Shown one piece after another: positions 7,949 to 17,662 of a DNA stretch of 64,000 nucleotides (position 1 is the stretch's first letter; each line of letters opens with the position of its first letter). The stretch spans positions 1,426,001 to 1,490,000 of the forward strand of contig JADJLX010000005.1 of the NCBI GenBank assembly GCA_016709865.1. The letters run 5' to 3'. Source of the stretch: Bacteroidales bacterium (GTDB lineage Bacteria; Bacteroidota; Bacteroidia; Bacteroidales; VadinHA17). Both the position numbers and the translations under genes were made by a program. The notes beneath the pieces were generated by a model that saw nothing but the letters and a program-made list of their open reading frames with translations, was not told the DNA's origin and searched no databases.

Positions 7949-9525
7949 GGCCTCTGCCGTACTTTAGCCTGATCAAGTGCGTTCAATGCTATATTTACAT
8001 CCTCAACAATCTGGAAATCGTACATACCAAGACAAACAAAGTCAGCACCGTTTGTATAGGCATATTTCAGTCCAACTTCAGGCTTTATTGCCCCTGCAGC
8101 CAGAACTTTAAAGGCTATCCATGGCTCAGGCAGAGTACCCATATACCTGATTGTCTCCTCCGGATCAAAATCAAAGTAGTTGTCCATCCATTCCTGATCA
8201 GATTTAGCTGACCAGTAATTATGACTATGACAGGTCTTTACCCAGAAGTCGGGTTTAAGACCATGCTCAACACAGGTTTTAATTGCTTCAATCCTGTGGG
8301 CTCCGATACCTGCAGGCTTACCATTCTTCCTTATCTCTTCAAGACCCTTGCTAATAAGCTCCATTCTCTCCTCAACAGTTCTCTTTTTAGGGTCATTCCA
8401 TTCAGGATTTGTCCAGCGGTCGGTTATTTCGCCCTGACAATACAGAGCATCCCAATCGGCAAGTAAGGAAAGCTCTATTCCTTTCTGAAAATCGAGATTA
8501 GTTCCGCAATCGGAGATGAATTTAATCTTACCCCTGAATTCGTGCTTATACTTCTGAAATATCCTTCCCATCTGCGGATTGGAAATAATAGCATTTATTC
8601 CGCATTTCTCACCCAGAGCTAAGGTCTGCATTACTTTCTCATCAGTATGATATGTCTTCACCAGTTTGGAAACATAAATAAGGTCGCGTGCATGTGCCCA
8701 TCCGCCTATCAGATTACCTCCCATTATAAGCCGGCTGAGCTCAAAGTCAGCAGGTTTTCCATCTTTGCCTGTGTGCTTTATTATTCCTTTGGGAACCTGA
8801 CCTTTCAGATCCTTGATTGTGGAATAGTTGAAACTCAGAAGAGTAGCACTGGAATTAGCATCAATACCTTCAACCTTTAAAAGCTTTTCCTCGTAACTAT
8901 CCCATTTCCTTTTTCTGTATAATGCATAGGCAAAAACACCAAGGGCCGGAACAGAAATAAGATCTCTTATTGCTTCACGTCTGTCAAGAACTTTCTTAGC
9001 ATCTTCAGGTTTCTCCCCAACAGGCTTACGGGCTTTCTCTTCTCTCCACCGGTTAATAAGTCTGTCCATACCAAAGTGATAACCTGACGTCATGAACGAA
9101 AATGCAGCCAGTACAAAAAACTCAATAAGAGTTTTGTTAATCCACAGATAGCTTCCTTCAACAGGAACACCAACTGTGTATCCCGGTACTGGAGGATATG
9201 CTACAAAATAAAAGAGCAGCATAACAGCACCTCCAATACTGGCATATCTGGTAAGTAGTCCGGCAATAAGTCCGAGACCTACAAGTATCATTCCCCAGAT
9301 ATTTATAAAATCAACAACTGATGTAACAGCAGCGCTATCTGCCATCGCATTAAATACCGGTGCAAAGATCCATCTGGAACCCGCAAGGTAAGGAGCTGAG
9401 CTCCAGTTGCCTGCAACAATTTTTGCAATACCTTCATAAAGAAAATGCCAGCCGATGGCAATTCTTACTACAGTTAAGAGCCAGGAAGCTGCTCTGTTGA
9501 TGCCGGAGATTGGTTTATCGTGCAT
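7936..9525 (-). CDS. DoxX membrane domain fused to a TIM-barrel protein
   Basis: A 529-residue two-part protein. Residues about 10-160 form a DoxX-type four-helix membrane domain (WLLTVVRIAIGWHFLYEG, FINIWGMILVGLGLIAGL, GGAVMLLFYFVAY). Residues 181-202 read DRREAIRDLI plus a hydrophobic stretch, just like a Tat signal peptide, and are followed by a soluble domain (about 240-529) resembling exported TIM-barrel or aldo/keto-reductase-like proteins (LIMGGNLIGGWAHARDLIYV, GADFVCLGMYDFQIVEDV). The buried signal suggests a fusion of two genes that still places the enzyme domain outside the cytoplasm. It is the first gene of the sulfatase operon, with 97 bases upstream of it. The function of the TIM domain is unknown. 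Confidence 0.85.
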   Translation of the reverse strand: MHDKPISGINRAASWLLTVVRIAIGWHFLYEGIAKIVAGNWSSAPYLAGSRWIFAPVFNAMADSAAVTSVVDFINIWGMILVGLGLIAGLLTRYASIGGAVMLLFYFVAYPPVPGYTVGVPVEGSYLWINKTLIEFFVLAAFSFMTSGYHFGMDRLINRWREEKARKPVGEKPEDAKKVLDRREAIRDLISVPALGVFAYALYRKRKWDSYEEKLLKVEGIDANSSATLLSFNYSTIKDLKGQVPKGIIKHTGKDGKPADFELSRLIMGGNLIGGWAHARDLIYVSKLVKTYHTDEKVMQTLALGEKCGINAIISNPQMGRIFQKYKHEFRGKIKFISDCGTNLDFQKGIELSLLADWDALYCQGEITDRWTNPEWNDPKKRTVEERMELISKGLEEIRKNGKPAGIGAHRIEAIKTCVEHGLKPDFWVKTCHSHNYWSAKSDQEWMDNYFDFDPEETIRYMGTLPEPWIAFKVLAAGAIKPEVGLKYAYTNGADFVCLGMYDFQIVEDVNIALNALDQAKVRQRPWMG

Positions 9526-9622
9526 ATGGATTGAAATATAATACTGAAATTACTATTTATATTTTTTTGTAACCACTTCTGATCAAGCAAATTAGTTTTG
9601 ATACCCTATAAAATATAATGCT

Positions 9623-12600
9623 CTACTTCATCAAACTTACACCATTTTTGCCGGTGTACTTGTTAATCAACCTGTGCAATTCATTTCTGTTAACCGGTTT
9701 GGATATATAATCAGTGCATCCTGCATTTATAGCTATTTCCCTGTCACCTGAAAGAGAATAGGCCGTTTGAGCTATAATCGGTATGACCTTATTAAACTCT
9801 CTTATCTGCTGAGTTGCTTCAAGTCCTGACATTCCCGGCAGCCTGATATCCATCAGAACTATTGAGATATCAGGATTCTCCCTGACGACCTTTATTGCAT
9901 CGGAACCATTAATACAATGTAGTATTGTAACCCTGTCATCCGAGAGGAGTTTTTCAAGATAGAGGGAGCTGGAAAAATCATCTTCTACAATCAGGATCGT
10001 TGCCTTGCGATCAATACCTTCCAGCAAATGGTTTCTGGTTTTATCAACAGGTTTTGATTCTGCTTCAGGGATGAAAGGAACGGAGAATGAAAAAGTACTT
10101 CCCCTGCCATGAACTGAATCTACCCAGATTCTGCCACCAAGCATCTCAATATATGCTTTTACGATGGACAACCCCAGTCCCGATCCCTCCTGTGGACGGG
10201 TAACCGAATGGTCGACCTGAATAAACCTGTCAAAGATTGCATCAATCTGATCAGAAGGGATGCCAATACCTGTGTCTTTTACATAAAATACCAGATCATC
10301 AGCTTTAACAAAGCATCCAAATTCAACAGATCCTGATGATGTGAATTTTACAGCATTTTTTATAAGGTTTGTAATTATACTCTCAAGTTTATTTCTGTCG
10401 GTCTGAAAGCTTACTATATCATCAGGCAGCTGATTGGAAATAATAAAAGTCAATCCTTTCTGATCTGTTTGTTGTCTGAAGAAACCATGATAATAGCCCA
10501 TCAGTTCTGAGATATTTACAGGTGAGATATTTATTTTTAGCTCACCGGCTTCAATTTTTGAAATCTCAACAATGTCATTAATGGTTTCAAGAAGTCTGTG
10601 ACCGCTTTGAGTTACAATATTTATATAAGCAGCTTTGTTCTCCTCTGAAAGGTCTGGTTCCCTGAGAAGTTCAAGGAATCCTATTATCCCATTCATTGGT
10701 GTACGTATTTCATGACTCATATTAGCGAGGAATGAGGACTTCAGACGGTCGCTTTCCTCAGCCTTTTCCTTGGCGCTTATCAGCTTCTGTTCTTTTTCAA
10801 GCCGCGATTTAACATTAACAAGAGTCTGGGCATAAACCTGAAGCAGCTGCTTTTCGTAATCATTATAAATGTGCTTCTTAATGACAGAATCGAATCCGAC
10901 GAATCCAATACAAGCGCCCTCACTCATCAGAGGGATTGTGAGAAGACTCACTATTTCCTGTTCACGGAGTAATTGCTTTAAAGGAGATTCTTCCAATAGA
11001 TTAGCATCAGGAATATTTACCAGTTCACCTTTCCGGTGATGTTCCACCCAATCTGCATACAGGTCTATATCCAGTTCCTGATTGTTATCAATCTGAGGAG
11101 TTATTCCGTCGTTACACCATTCAAAAGTGTTAGTTCCGGTATTCTTTAAAAAGTCATAATCAAAGACATAAGCTCTGTCAGCCCCGACAAACTTACCAAT
11201 CTTAATAAGAGATTCATTAATAGCCGATTTAATGTCCTTTATCGGGAGGTTTATAAAATCAGCCGACAGTTCAACAAGCACTTTTCTCAGATCAGCCTGG
11301 TACTGAAGCTGAATCTGGGCCAGTTTTTTCTCAGTCACATCCCTCCCATAGAAAGATGCCCCAACAACCTCATTATCTATAACAATTGGATTCATGGAGA
11401 CTTCAATAAAGACTACAAGATCCTCCATGTCTATCCTGTCTTCAAAAAGGAAATGCTCGTTTTTAAATGCCCTGTCGTATCTTTCTTTCCAAAGGCCCCG
11501 GAGGTTCGCGGGGAGGGAATCAAGAATATTTACACCCTTGTCAAGCCTGACACCAAATGTCTGTTTAAATGCACTTGCGAATACTTCATTTACATATTGA
11601 ATATTATAATTCCTGTCAATCGACCAGATACTTTCCAGACTATTTTCTATTATGGCTACAATATTAGCTTCACTGGCTTTTACCGCATTCTCTGATCTTT
11701 TATTCTCTGTAATATCCTGAATTATGCCATCGAAACAATATGGAATCCCATTTTTATCACAAACCAGCCGGCTGTTATCCCTTACCCAGATTAATTCTCC
11801 GGTTTTTCTTCTGAGAATTAACTCACTCTGAATAAGCCCTGCTGAATTCTGAGAAGCCCTGATCTGAGCTTCCCTTTCTACAGGGTTCTGATAAAGTTGT
11901 CTGACATTTATTTGCAGAAGTTCATCTACAGAATCGTAATTTAAGATCTTTACAAGAGCTGGATTTGAATATATGAACTGGCCATCAATAGTGGTCCTGT
12001 AAACTCCTACCGGCAACTGATCTGTCAACGATCTGTACTTATCCTCACTTTCCTTAAGCGCTTCAATTACCTTATATCTCTCAGTGATATCCCTCGCCAT
12101 TGCAAAAACCACCTCTTTGCCAAAAAACATTCCCTTATTCAGAATAATCTCCTTTGGAAATTCTTCTCCGTTTTTGCGCCAGCCCCAGAATTCAAATCTT
12201 TGTGTCTTCCCTTCAAAAGCCTTTGTAACATACTCTGATGTCTGTTTTAAATCGTTTCTCCCGGGGGCGGAAACTGAATCAGGTTTCTTGCCTACCAGTT
12301 CATCCCTTTTGTAACCGTACATCATAGTAGCAGCAGGATTCACATCAAGGAAAGTACTGTCTCTGTCAAGAATGTATATGGCATCGGTAGCATGATCAAA
12401 GATACTCCTGTAACTTAATTCGCTTTCAGCAATTGTCTTGCTCATCTGCGAAAGACGTTCATTTTCGGCTATAAGAGTACCGCTTTTATCAAGCTCACTC
12501 TTCAGATGCTTCAGACAAGTAATATCATCAAAGAGCATTATAAAATAACCTGCTTCATATGATACCAGATGTACGTTGTACCATTTTTTCAGTGATTCAG

Positions 12601-12886
12601 AAAAATATTCAATACTATCGGAAGCTCCGGTCATGGCTACCTTCCTAAAAAGTTCCACATTTTTTAATAATGGATTTTCTTTTGAACTGAAAAGATCGGA
12701 AGCATTTCTTCCTGTAATTTTTTCCGGATTTATGCCTGTAAGCTCCGTAAATGCCGGATTGACATCAATAATCTTATAATCTGCCGGGTTATTATCAGTG
12801 GCAGCTAATAATTCATTATAGGAATAACCGAATGATGCCTGACTAATAATCGATCTGTAAACGATTTCTTTCATAACCGGAATCAT
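9623..12886 (-). CDS. Hybrid sensor histidine kinase, 4 PAS + GAF + HisKA + HATPase + REC
   Basis: A 1087-residue signalling protein without obvious membrane helices, so probably cytoplasmic. Domains in order: PAS at about 20-130, 155-280, 285-400 and 405-525, a GAF domain at about 535-695, HisKA with phospho-acceptor H725 in [10 protein letters not shown], an ATPase domain with N844 (N box), DTGIGIP at 871-877 and GSGLGLS at 901-907, and a receiver with acceptor D1013 in LMDIRLPG and K1063 in SKPV. It lacks the helix-turn-helix output of the Bacteroides hybrid two-component regulators of glycan loci, so it must signal to another protein. It is transcribed alone (spacers 97 and 109 bases) with no partner beside it; the ligand is unknown. 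Confidence 0.95.
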   Translation of the reverse strand: MIPVMKEIVYRSIISQASFGYSYNELLAATDNNPADYKIIDVNPAFTELTGINPEKITGRNASDLFSSKENPLLKNVELFRKVAMTGASDSIEYFSESLKKWYNVHLVSYEAGYFIMLFDDITCLKHLKSELDKSGTLIAENERLSQMSKTIAESELSYRSIFDHATDAIYILDRDSTFLDVNPAATMMYGYKRDELVGKKPDSVSAPGRNDLKQTSEYVTKAFEGKTQRFEFWGWRKNGEEFPKEIILNKGMFFGKEVVFAMARDITERYKVIEALKESEDKYRSLTDQLPVGVYRTTIDGQFIYSNPALVKILNYDSVDELLQINVRQLYQNPVEREAQIRASQNSAGLIQSELILRRKTGELIWVRDNSRLVCDKNGIPYCFDGIIQDITENKRSENAVKASEANIVAIIENSLESIWSIDRNYNIQYVNEVFASAFKQTFGVRLDKGVNILDSLPANLRGLWKERYDRAFKNEHFLFEDRIDMEDLVVFIEVSMNPIVIDNEVVGASFYGRDVTEKKLAQIQLQYQADLRKVLVELSADFINLPIKDIKSAINESLIKIGKFVGADRAYVFDYDFLKNTGTNTFEWCNDGITPQIDNNQELDIDLYADWVEHHRKGELVNIPDANLLEESPLKQLLREQEIVSLLTIPLMSEGACIGFVGFDSVIKKHIYNDYEKQLLQVYAQTLVNVKSRLEKEQKLISAKEKAEESDRLKSSFLANMSHEIRTPMNGIIGFLELLREPDLSEENKAAYINIVTQSGHRLLETINDIVEISKIEAGELKINISPVNISELMGYYHGFFRQQTDQKGLTFIISNQLPDDIVSFQTDRNKLESIITNLIKNAVKFTSSGSVEFGCFVKADDLVFYVKDTGIGIPSDQIDAIFDRFIQVDHSVTRPQEGSGLGLSIVKAYIEMLGGRIWVDSVHGRGSTFSFSVPFIPEAESKPVDKTRNHLLEGIDRKATILIVEDDFSSSLYLEKLLSDDRVTILHCINGSDAIKVVRENPDISIVLMDIRLPGMSGLEATQQIREFNKVIPIIAQTAYSLSGDREIAINAGCTDYISKPVNRNELHRLINKYTGKNGVSLMK

Positions 12887-12995
12887 GAATAATAACTAAT
12901 TAATCAAAAATCCTAAATATCGAAATGGTAGTGCAAGTAAACAATTATGAGAATATTAACAGCAAATTTTATAAATTAATATTCGAAATCAATTT

Positions 12996-15107
12996 TCATT
13001 TTTTGGATTCCAGACTCTGTACTCTCTCATCAAACATCAGTGCCAGCGACGGATCAAAAACTGCAAGTTTTTTCCAGTCTTCAGAACCATATACCCCTGC
13101 TTTCGAATAATCGAAAGGTACAAATTTTATCTTTTTTATCACAGATTGGTTTTTGAAATGAAAATCAAAGGCGCCAGGATTTACAAACAGGGGATCGGCT
13201 ATAACTGAATGTGTATCTTTTCCTGTTTTCTGCCATTCAGAGAATGATTTGTCTGTGAACCTGATATCTTTTGTTCGTGTATCCCAATAGCAGTTGTAGT
13301 CAGTTAACAGATTAAATTTTGACCAGTTATTAACGTGAAGTGAACCTTTATCAAAATAGACAATATTATTTGTAAATGTTATCGACCTGTGCTCCTCTAC
13401 CCGTGTTGCCTGAAGCTGCCCTCTGATATTCATTGCAAAAATATTGTTCCTGATTATATTCTCCTTTCCGTAATGCTGATGGAAACCTGAATTTTTGCAC
13501 TCGTAAACGAGGTTATTCTCCTCAACTATACCATATGATCCCTCGTCGGTATAAAGTCCCCAGCCTCCGTAATCGAATGAATAGATATGATGGACAACAT
13601 TATTTGAAACGGTGGTACCTTCTGAAGCACCAAGGGTGTATACGCCACCCATATCACATAACTCGCCCCACCCCAGATGATGTATATGATTGAATTCGAT
13701 AGTATTTCTCTTCGAGGGGCTTGTTGCATATCCCCAGACCCATCCGGCTGAAATACCCGAATACCTTAGATTTGCTATCTCATTATGAGTCAGTTTGCAG
13801 TCGCTGGCATTAAAAAGAATTATACCGACAGCACAGGGAAAAACATGACCGGCATCCCTGATTATATTATTGTCAACTGTGATATTGTTTGTGATTTCAC
13901 TTATATCAGGCCGGATTATTGTCTCTCCGATTTTCACACCGCCGGCCCCAAGGTCGTGCATATAAGTCTGATTAACAGAACAGTTGCTGCAGGCTCTCCG
14001 AATCCAGAAAGCATAAGTACCGGTATGAGCTATCTCACAATTCCTAAAACTTATATTTTCTGCAAAATCAAGGGTAACAACTGCATCTATAGGAGCAGCA
14101 GCCTGAGCCGGCTCATTTCCATCGGCCGGAGTCAGATAACCAGCAATCTGGAAAACAAGATTTTCAAATCTAATATCTCCCGTTTTCTTTCCTGTAAGAG
14201 GATCTCCCTGAATTGAAATAAACTCCTTAAGCACCGGAGCATAAAATGTTGTATTTGAAATAGTTTCCCCCTCATCAGGAATATAATATATGTATCCCGA
14301 TCTGTCGAGAAACCATTCACCCGGAGCATCAAGGGCACTTCTGAAGTTTTCAGCAAACCACCTCGATTTACTATTTATCGGATTCCATGGCTTCATCCCT
14401 TCTCCGACCGTATAGACTGAAGAATTCTGCCTTGTATATCCGGTAATCCGTTTCCGGGTATTATCCCAGTTATGATAGAACACAATTAAGGCATCATTGT
14501 AATCCTGCTTCGAAAAGGTCTGAAAGCACTTAGCGTCTAAACTGTCAAGTTCAATTTTCTGAACTGCAAGTTCAGGGGATCTTCCTCCGCCCTTTTCGAG
14601 TACCGTCTCAGTAACTTTCTTAACAAAATTAACTCCGGCATTTGGAGTCCTTGCACGTGTTGCACGCTTACCATTTACATAAAGCTGTTCGAAATACGAA
14701 TTATAAAATGCAACCTGTGGAACAAAGGCCTTCCAGAGCTTATCATTTACTTTCTCCCATCCCTTAAGCTCCGCAGCTCCCCTGAATATAGCTTTTTTCC
14801 CTGCCTCGGCCCTGTAAATAACCGGCGACGCAGGAGTACCTCCATCAGCAGGATTGAGAAAAAGAGGCTCGACCATAAAGTATTCGCCCTCCCTGGCAAT
14901 AATCTCAATTGGCTGGCTGACCTGAGAATTCTTTCTTAATTCCCGGGCTTTGTCGCGGGCAGCAGTAAGTGTGGCCAGTGGTTTATCAACAGTTCCCGGA
15001 TTGCTGTCATTTCCTGTTGGAGAGAGATAAATAATCTGTGCAAAAGCAGAATAATGACTTACTAAAATCATAACAATTATCAATCGGACAGTCAATTGAG
15101 TTTTCAT
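12996..15107 (-). CDS. Secreted right-handed beta-helix enzyme, GH141-like
   Basis: A 703-residue protein with a signal peptide ending near AFAQ. The first part has IYLSPTGNDSNPGT and LYVNGKRATRARTPN, and the middle is a long right-handed parallel beta-helix with N-rich turns (NITVDNNIIRDAG, NTIEFNHIHHLG, TTVSNNVVHHI, GIVEENNLVYEC). This arrangement, with DMGGVYTLGAS and YGGWGLYTDEGS, resembles GH141-type proteins, a family that includes an alpha-L-fucosidase of rhamnogalacturonan-II breakdown. The two GH29 fucosidases elsewhere in the window make a fucosidase role plausible. Other beta-helix lyases or xylanases remain possible. It is monocistronic and divergent from the ceramidase-like gene. 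Confidence 0.7.
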   Translation of the reverse strand: MKTQLTVRLIIVMILVSHYSAFAQIIYLSPTGNDSNPGTVDKPLATLTAARDKARELRKNSQVSQPIEIIAREGEYFMVEPLFLNPADGGTPASPVIYRAEAGKKAIFRGAAELKGWEKVNDKLWKAFVPQVAFYNSYFEQLYVNGKRATRARTPNAGVNFVKKVTETVLEKGGGRSPELAVQKIELDSLDAKCFQTFSKQDYNDALIVFYHNWDNTRKRITGYTRQNSSVYTVGEGMKPWNPINSKSRWFAENFRSALDAPGEWFLDRSGYIYYIPDEGETISNTTFYAPVLKEFISIQGDPLTGKKTGDIRFENLVFQIAGYLTPADGNEPAQAAAPIDAVVTLDFAENISFRNCEIAHTGTYAFWIRRACSNCSVNQTYMHDLGAGGVKIGETIIRPDISEITNNITVDNNIIRDAGHVFPCAVGIILFNASDCKLTHNEIANLRYSGISAGWVWGYATSPSKRNTIEFNHIHHLGWGELCDMGGVYTLGASEGTTVSNNVVHHIYSFDYGGWGLYTDEGSYGIVEENNLVYECKNSGFHQHYGKENIIRNNIFAMNIRGQLQATRVEEHRSITFTNNIVYFDKGSLHVNNWSKFNLLTDYNCYWDTRTKDIRFTDKSFSEWQKTGKDTHSVIADPLFVNPGAFDFHFKNQSVIKKIKFVPFDYSKAGVYGSEDWKKLAVFDPSLALMFDERVQSLESKK

Positions 15108-15181
15108 AATTATAAGTTAAATTTAAAGTCATAAGCTATGTATTTAAATTTTAAATTGCAACGGAAAGATGAATAAAAAGA

Positions 15182-15223
15182 CCTTCGTGTTCCTTCGTGT
15201 AAACCTTAGTGTACCTTTGTGGT
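15182..15223 (+). repeat. Degenerate short-period repeat, CCTTCGTGTA type
   Basis: Four units, CCTTCGTGTT, CCTTCGTGTAAA, CCTTAGTGTA and CCTTTGTGGT, follow each other in the divergent spacer, about 30 bases before the ceramidase-like start. It belongs to the class of short-period spacer repeats seen repeatedly in this window. Confidence 0.7.
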
Positions 15224-15252
15224 AAAAAGAAAAACATTGAAATAAATAAAAG

Positions 15253-16677
15253 ATGCTATACCGATTCTCTTCAGGACGACTTCTTTTCTGGCTTATGCCT
15301 TTACTCATTTTCACCAGCTGCTCAGTTGTTAAAACTCCATATTTTAAAACAGATTACTATAAACAAACAGTATCACGTCTCGATAGTCTGAAACCGGGAA
15401 TAATAAATGTAAATGATACACTTTATGCAGGTTTTGCACGGATCAGTATAACTCCTGACCTGAGTAAGAAGTATGACAGGAAGAAAGAGGCAAAACAGAA
15501 TATAATACCGCTGGCAGGATACGGAAACCGGCGTGGAAAACCTGCAGAGGGCATTCACGATAGTATCTTTGTCAAAGCCGTTGCATTAAAGACAGGGAAT
15601 CAGACACTTGTTCTTGTAAGTGGCGATATCCTTATTATGCCGCCCAATATAATTGATGAAGCTGTAATAGAATTATCTGAAGAAGGAATAAGGAGGGATC
15701 AGCTTTTTTTTGCCGCTACCCACTCCCACTCAAGCATTGGCGGATGGGGCTACGGTCTCATGGCTAAAGCCTTTGCCGGAAAAGAAAACAAGAATCTGGA
15801 GAAATGGCTCATCAGCCAGATCAGGGCTGCCGTAATTAATGCTATGGCTGACCTCATGCCGGCAAAACTTGGATCGGGAAGTTTTAATGCTTCACCATTC
15901 ACCAGAAACAGACTGACAGGTAACCAGGAGACTATAAATAAAGATTTTAGTTTCATTGTTATAGAACAATTCGGGGGAAGAAAAGCAGTAATAGGATCAT
16001 TCTCTTCTCATGCCACAACACTTGGAAGAACAAACATGCTGATCAGCGGAGACTATCCGGGATACTGGCAAAGAAAAATAGAAGCCTCATACGCTGATAT
16101 TGCCTTATTCTGCGCCGGATCAACCGGAAGCCAGAGTCCTGTTGGAAAAGGAGATGAGTTTGATAATGCAAAATATATTGGAGAATCGCTGGCTGACAGC
16201 GTCTTAGTGCACTTGAAAAGTATCAGAATGATTGAAAAATCAACAGTTTCTTCACTTTCACTCAAACTTAATCTGCCCGAATACCATATCAGACTTACAA
16301 CAAACAAAAATATAACATCAGGACTCAGCAACAGGTTAATGCCTCTGCCGAAGAATGTTTACCTCCAGACATTAAGCCTCAACAATTTAATGTGGGTTTT
16401 CACACCGGGTGACTTCAGCGGGGAATCTGCCCTAATAATTAAGAAACTGCTTGCAGGCAAGAATTATGAAGCAATAATCTCAGGGTACAATGGCAGTTAT
16501 ATCGGGTATATTATGCCGGGAAAATATTTCTATCTCGATCATTATGAATCGAAACTTATGGGTTGGTTCGGTCCGACAATGGGCGATTATGCAATGGAAT
16601 TGATTGAAAGAATGAATGATTCAATTATTGAATATAAGGGCCCATTTTATCCCATTTTACCTCAGTCTTTGAAATAA
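15253..16677 (+). CDS. Neutral-ceramidase-like hydrolase
   Basis: A 474-residue protein of the neutral/alkaline non-lysosomal ceramidase N-terminal family. Ceramidases cleave the amide of ceramide into sphingosine and fatty acid. Family marks visible are AGFARISITPD at the start, FFAATHSHSSIGGWG with the zinc-binding histidines, SSHATTLGR, SGDYPGYWQRKIE, and FCAGSTGSQSP. The N-terminus is lipoprotein-like (IFTSCSVVKTP). It is shorter than full-length neutral ceramidases of about 650 residues and lacks their C-terminal Ig-like domain, which is common in Bacteroidota members annotated only by this fold. The start ATG at 15253 lies just after a spacer repeat. Its 3' end overlaps the convergent glycosidase gene by about 50 bases. 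The substrate could be a sphingolipid or something else. Confidence 0.82.
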   Translation: MLYRFSSGRLLFWLMPLLIFTSCSVVKTPYFKTDYYKQTVSRLDSLKPGIINVNDTLYAGFARISITPDLSKKYDRKKEAKQNIIPLAGYGNRRGKPAEGIHDSIFVKAVALKTGNQTLVLVSGDILIMPPNIIDEAVIELSEEGIRRDQLFFAATHSHSSIGGWGYGLMAKAFAGKENKNLEKWLISQIRAAVINAMADLMPAKLGSGSFNASPFTRNRLTGNQETINKDFSFIVIEQFGGRKAVIGSFSSHATTLGRTNMLISGDYPGYWQRKIEASYADIALFCAGSTGSQSPVGKGDEFDNAKYIGESLADSVLVHLKSIRMIEKSTVSSLSLKLNLPEYHIRLTTNKNITSGLSNRLMPLPKNVYLQTLSLNNLMWVFTPGDFSGESALIIKKLLAGKNYEAIISGYNGSYIGYIMPGKYFYLDHYESKLMGWFGPTMGDYAMELIERMNDSIIEYKGPFYPILPQSLK

Positions 16678-17626
16678 ACCAGGTCTTCCCTTTGTCATTG
16701 TTCCCCTGAAAAAACAGGTAGGTTCTTCCGTTTTCATCGAGAAAAATATGAGGATGGCCCGACTCGCTTGAATTCCATTCTCCCTGCTTTCCATTGGGAA
16801 GGAAAGGCTTATCAGACAGGCGCTTCCATTTTACTCCATCCTTGCTTACTGCAACTCCAACCTGCTGAGGAGCATTGTTATAGGCACCGGCATAGAACAT
16901 ATAGAGTTTTCCGTTTCTTTCTATAACTGAGGCTCCCTCAATGCAATCTTTCTCCCACGGAAGCTCAGGCTGAAGCATTGGTTTGTCTGTTGAAAGATTT
17001 TTCCAGCTGCTTCTGCTGAAATCACTTGTCCCGGAAGAAATGGCAACACCCTGCATCTGGATCTTATAATCCGGATCGCGTGTAGCGTAATAGAGAAAGT
17101 AATTTCCTTTATACTTAATTACTTCTGCATCGATAGCCCTGCCGCATGTCCATTGTCCATCAGGACAAAAGACCGGATTGGTGGCATCGCGGGTGAAGTT
17201 TATTCCGTCAGAGGAGATAGCATGACATATTGCATCATCTTTACCATTACCATATGTCTGGTAAAAAAGATGAACCTTCCCGTCAATAACCCTGGCACAG
17301 GGTGCACATAAACCTTTGCTTTCATAATCTGCAGCAGGAGTTATTTCACCGGTCTTTTTCCAGTTAATCAGATCACTGCTTTCTGCTATTCCGATCCCCC
17401 ATCCCTGCACTGGATTTGATTTATCCTTATACGGCTGTATTGAATAATACATCAGGTACCTTCCTGAAAATTTAATCACGTGAGGATCTTTTGAAAACGG
17501 GGTTCCGGTTCTGGAAGTATCACCGAAATACATTTCAGGTTTAGGCATATTATCCGACTGTTGCCCTGAACCTTTTAAGGTGACAAAAACCAAAATTACT
17601 GATAAAATAAAAAGTCTTGTTCGCAT
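16625..17626 (-). CDS. Secreted five-bladed beta-propeller glycosidase (GH43/GH117-like)
   Basis: A 333-residue exported protein with repeated propeller-blade motifs (GRYLMYYSI, GKVHLFYQTYG, GNYFLYYATRD, GKLYMFYAG, GRTYLFFQG). The three acids expected for the GH43/GH117/GH130-like clan are visible: D47 in KDPHVI, D166 in AIDAEVI and E230 in CIEGASVI. This supports a glycoside hydrolase acting on a terminal sugar; the exact family cannot be fixed by eye. A TTG three bases earlier is also in frame, but I chose the ATG at 17626. The gene overlaps the convergent ceramidase-like gene at its 3' end and lies 36 bases after the aldo/keto reductase, so it may be co-transcribed with it. Confidence 0.78.
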   Translation of the reverse strand: MRTRLFILSVILVFVTLKGSGQQSDNMPKPEMYFGDTSRTGTPFSKDPHVIKFSGRYLMYYSIQPYKDKSNPVQGWGIGIAESSDLINWKKTGEITPAADYESKGLCAPCARVIDGKVHLFYQTYGNGKDDAICHAISSDGINFTRDATNPVFCPDGQWTCGRAIDAEVIKYKGNYFLYYATRDPDYKIQMQGVAISSGTSDFSRSSWKNLSTDKPMLQPELPWEKDCIEGASVIERNGKLYMFYAGAYNNAPQQVGVAVSKDGVKWKRLSDKPFLPNGKQGEWNSSESGHPHIFLDENGRTYLFFQGNNDKGKTWFISKTEVKWDKMGPYIQ

Positions 17627-17662
17627 CAACTGATAAACGATTAATGATGGAATTAATACTTA

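Noticed and set aside
13785..14216. 143-residue open frame on the plus strand
   Set aside because: Antisense to the beta-helix enzyme; composition typical of a shadow frame.
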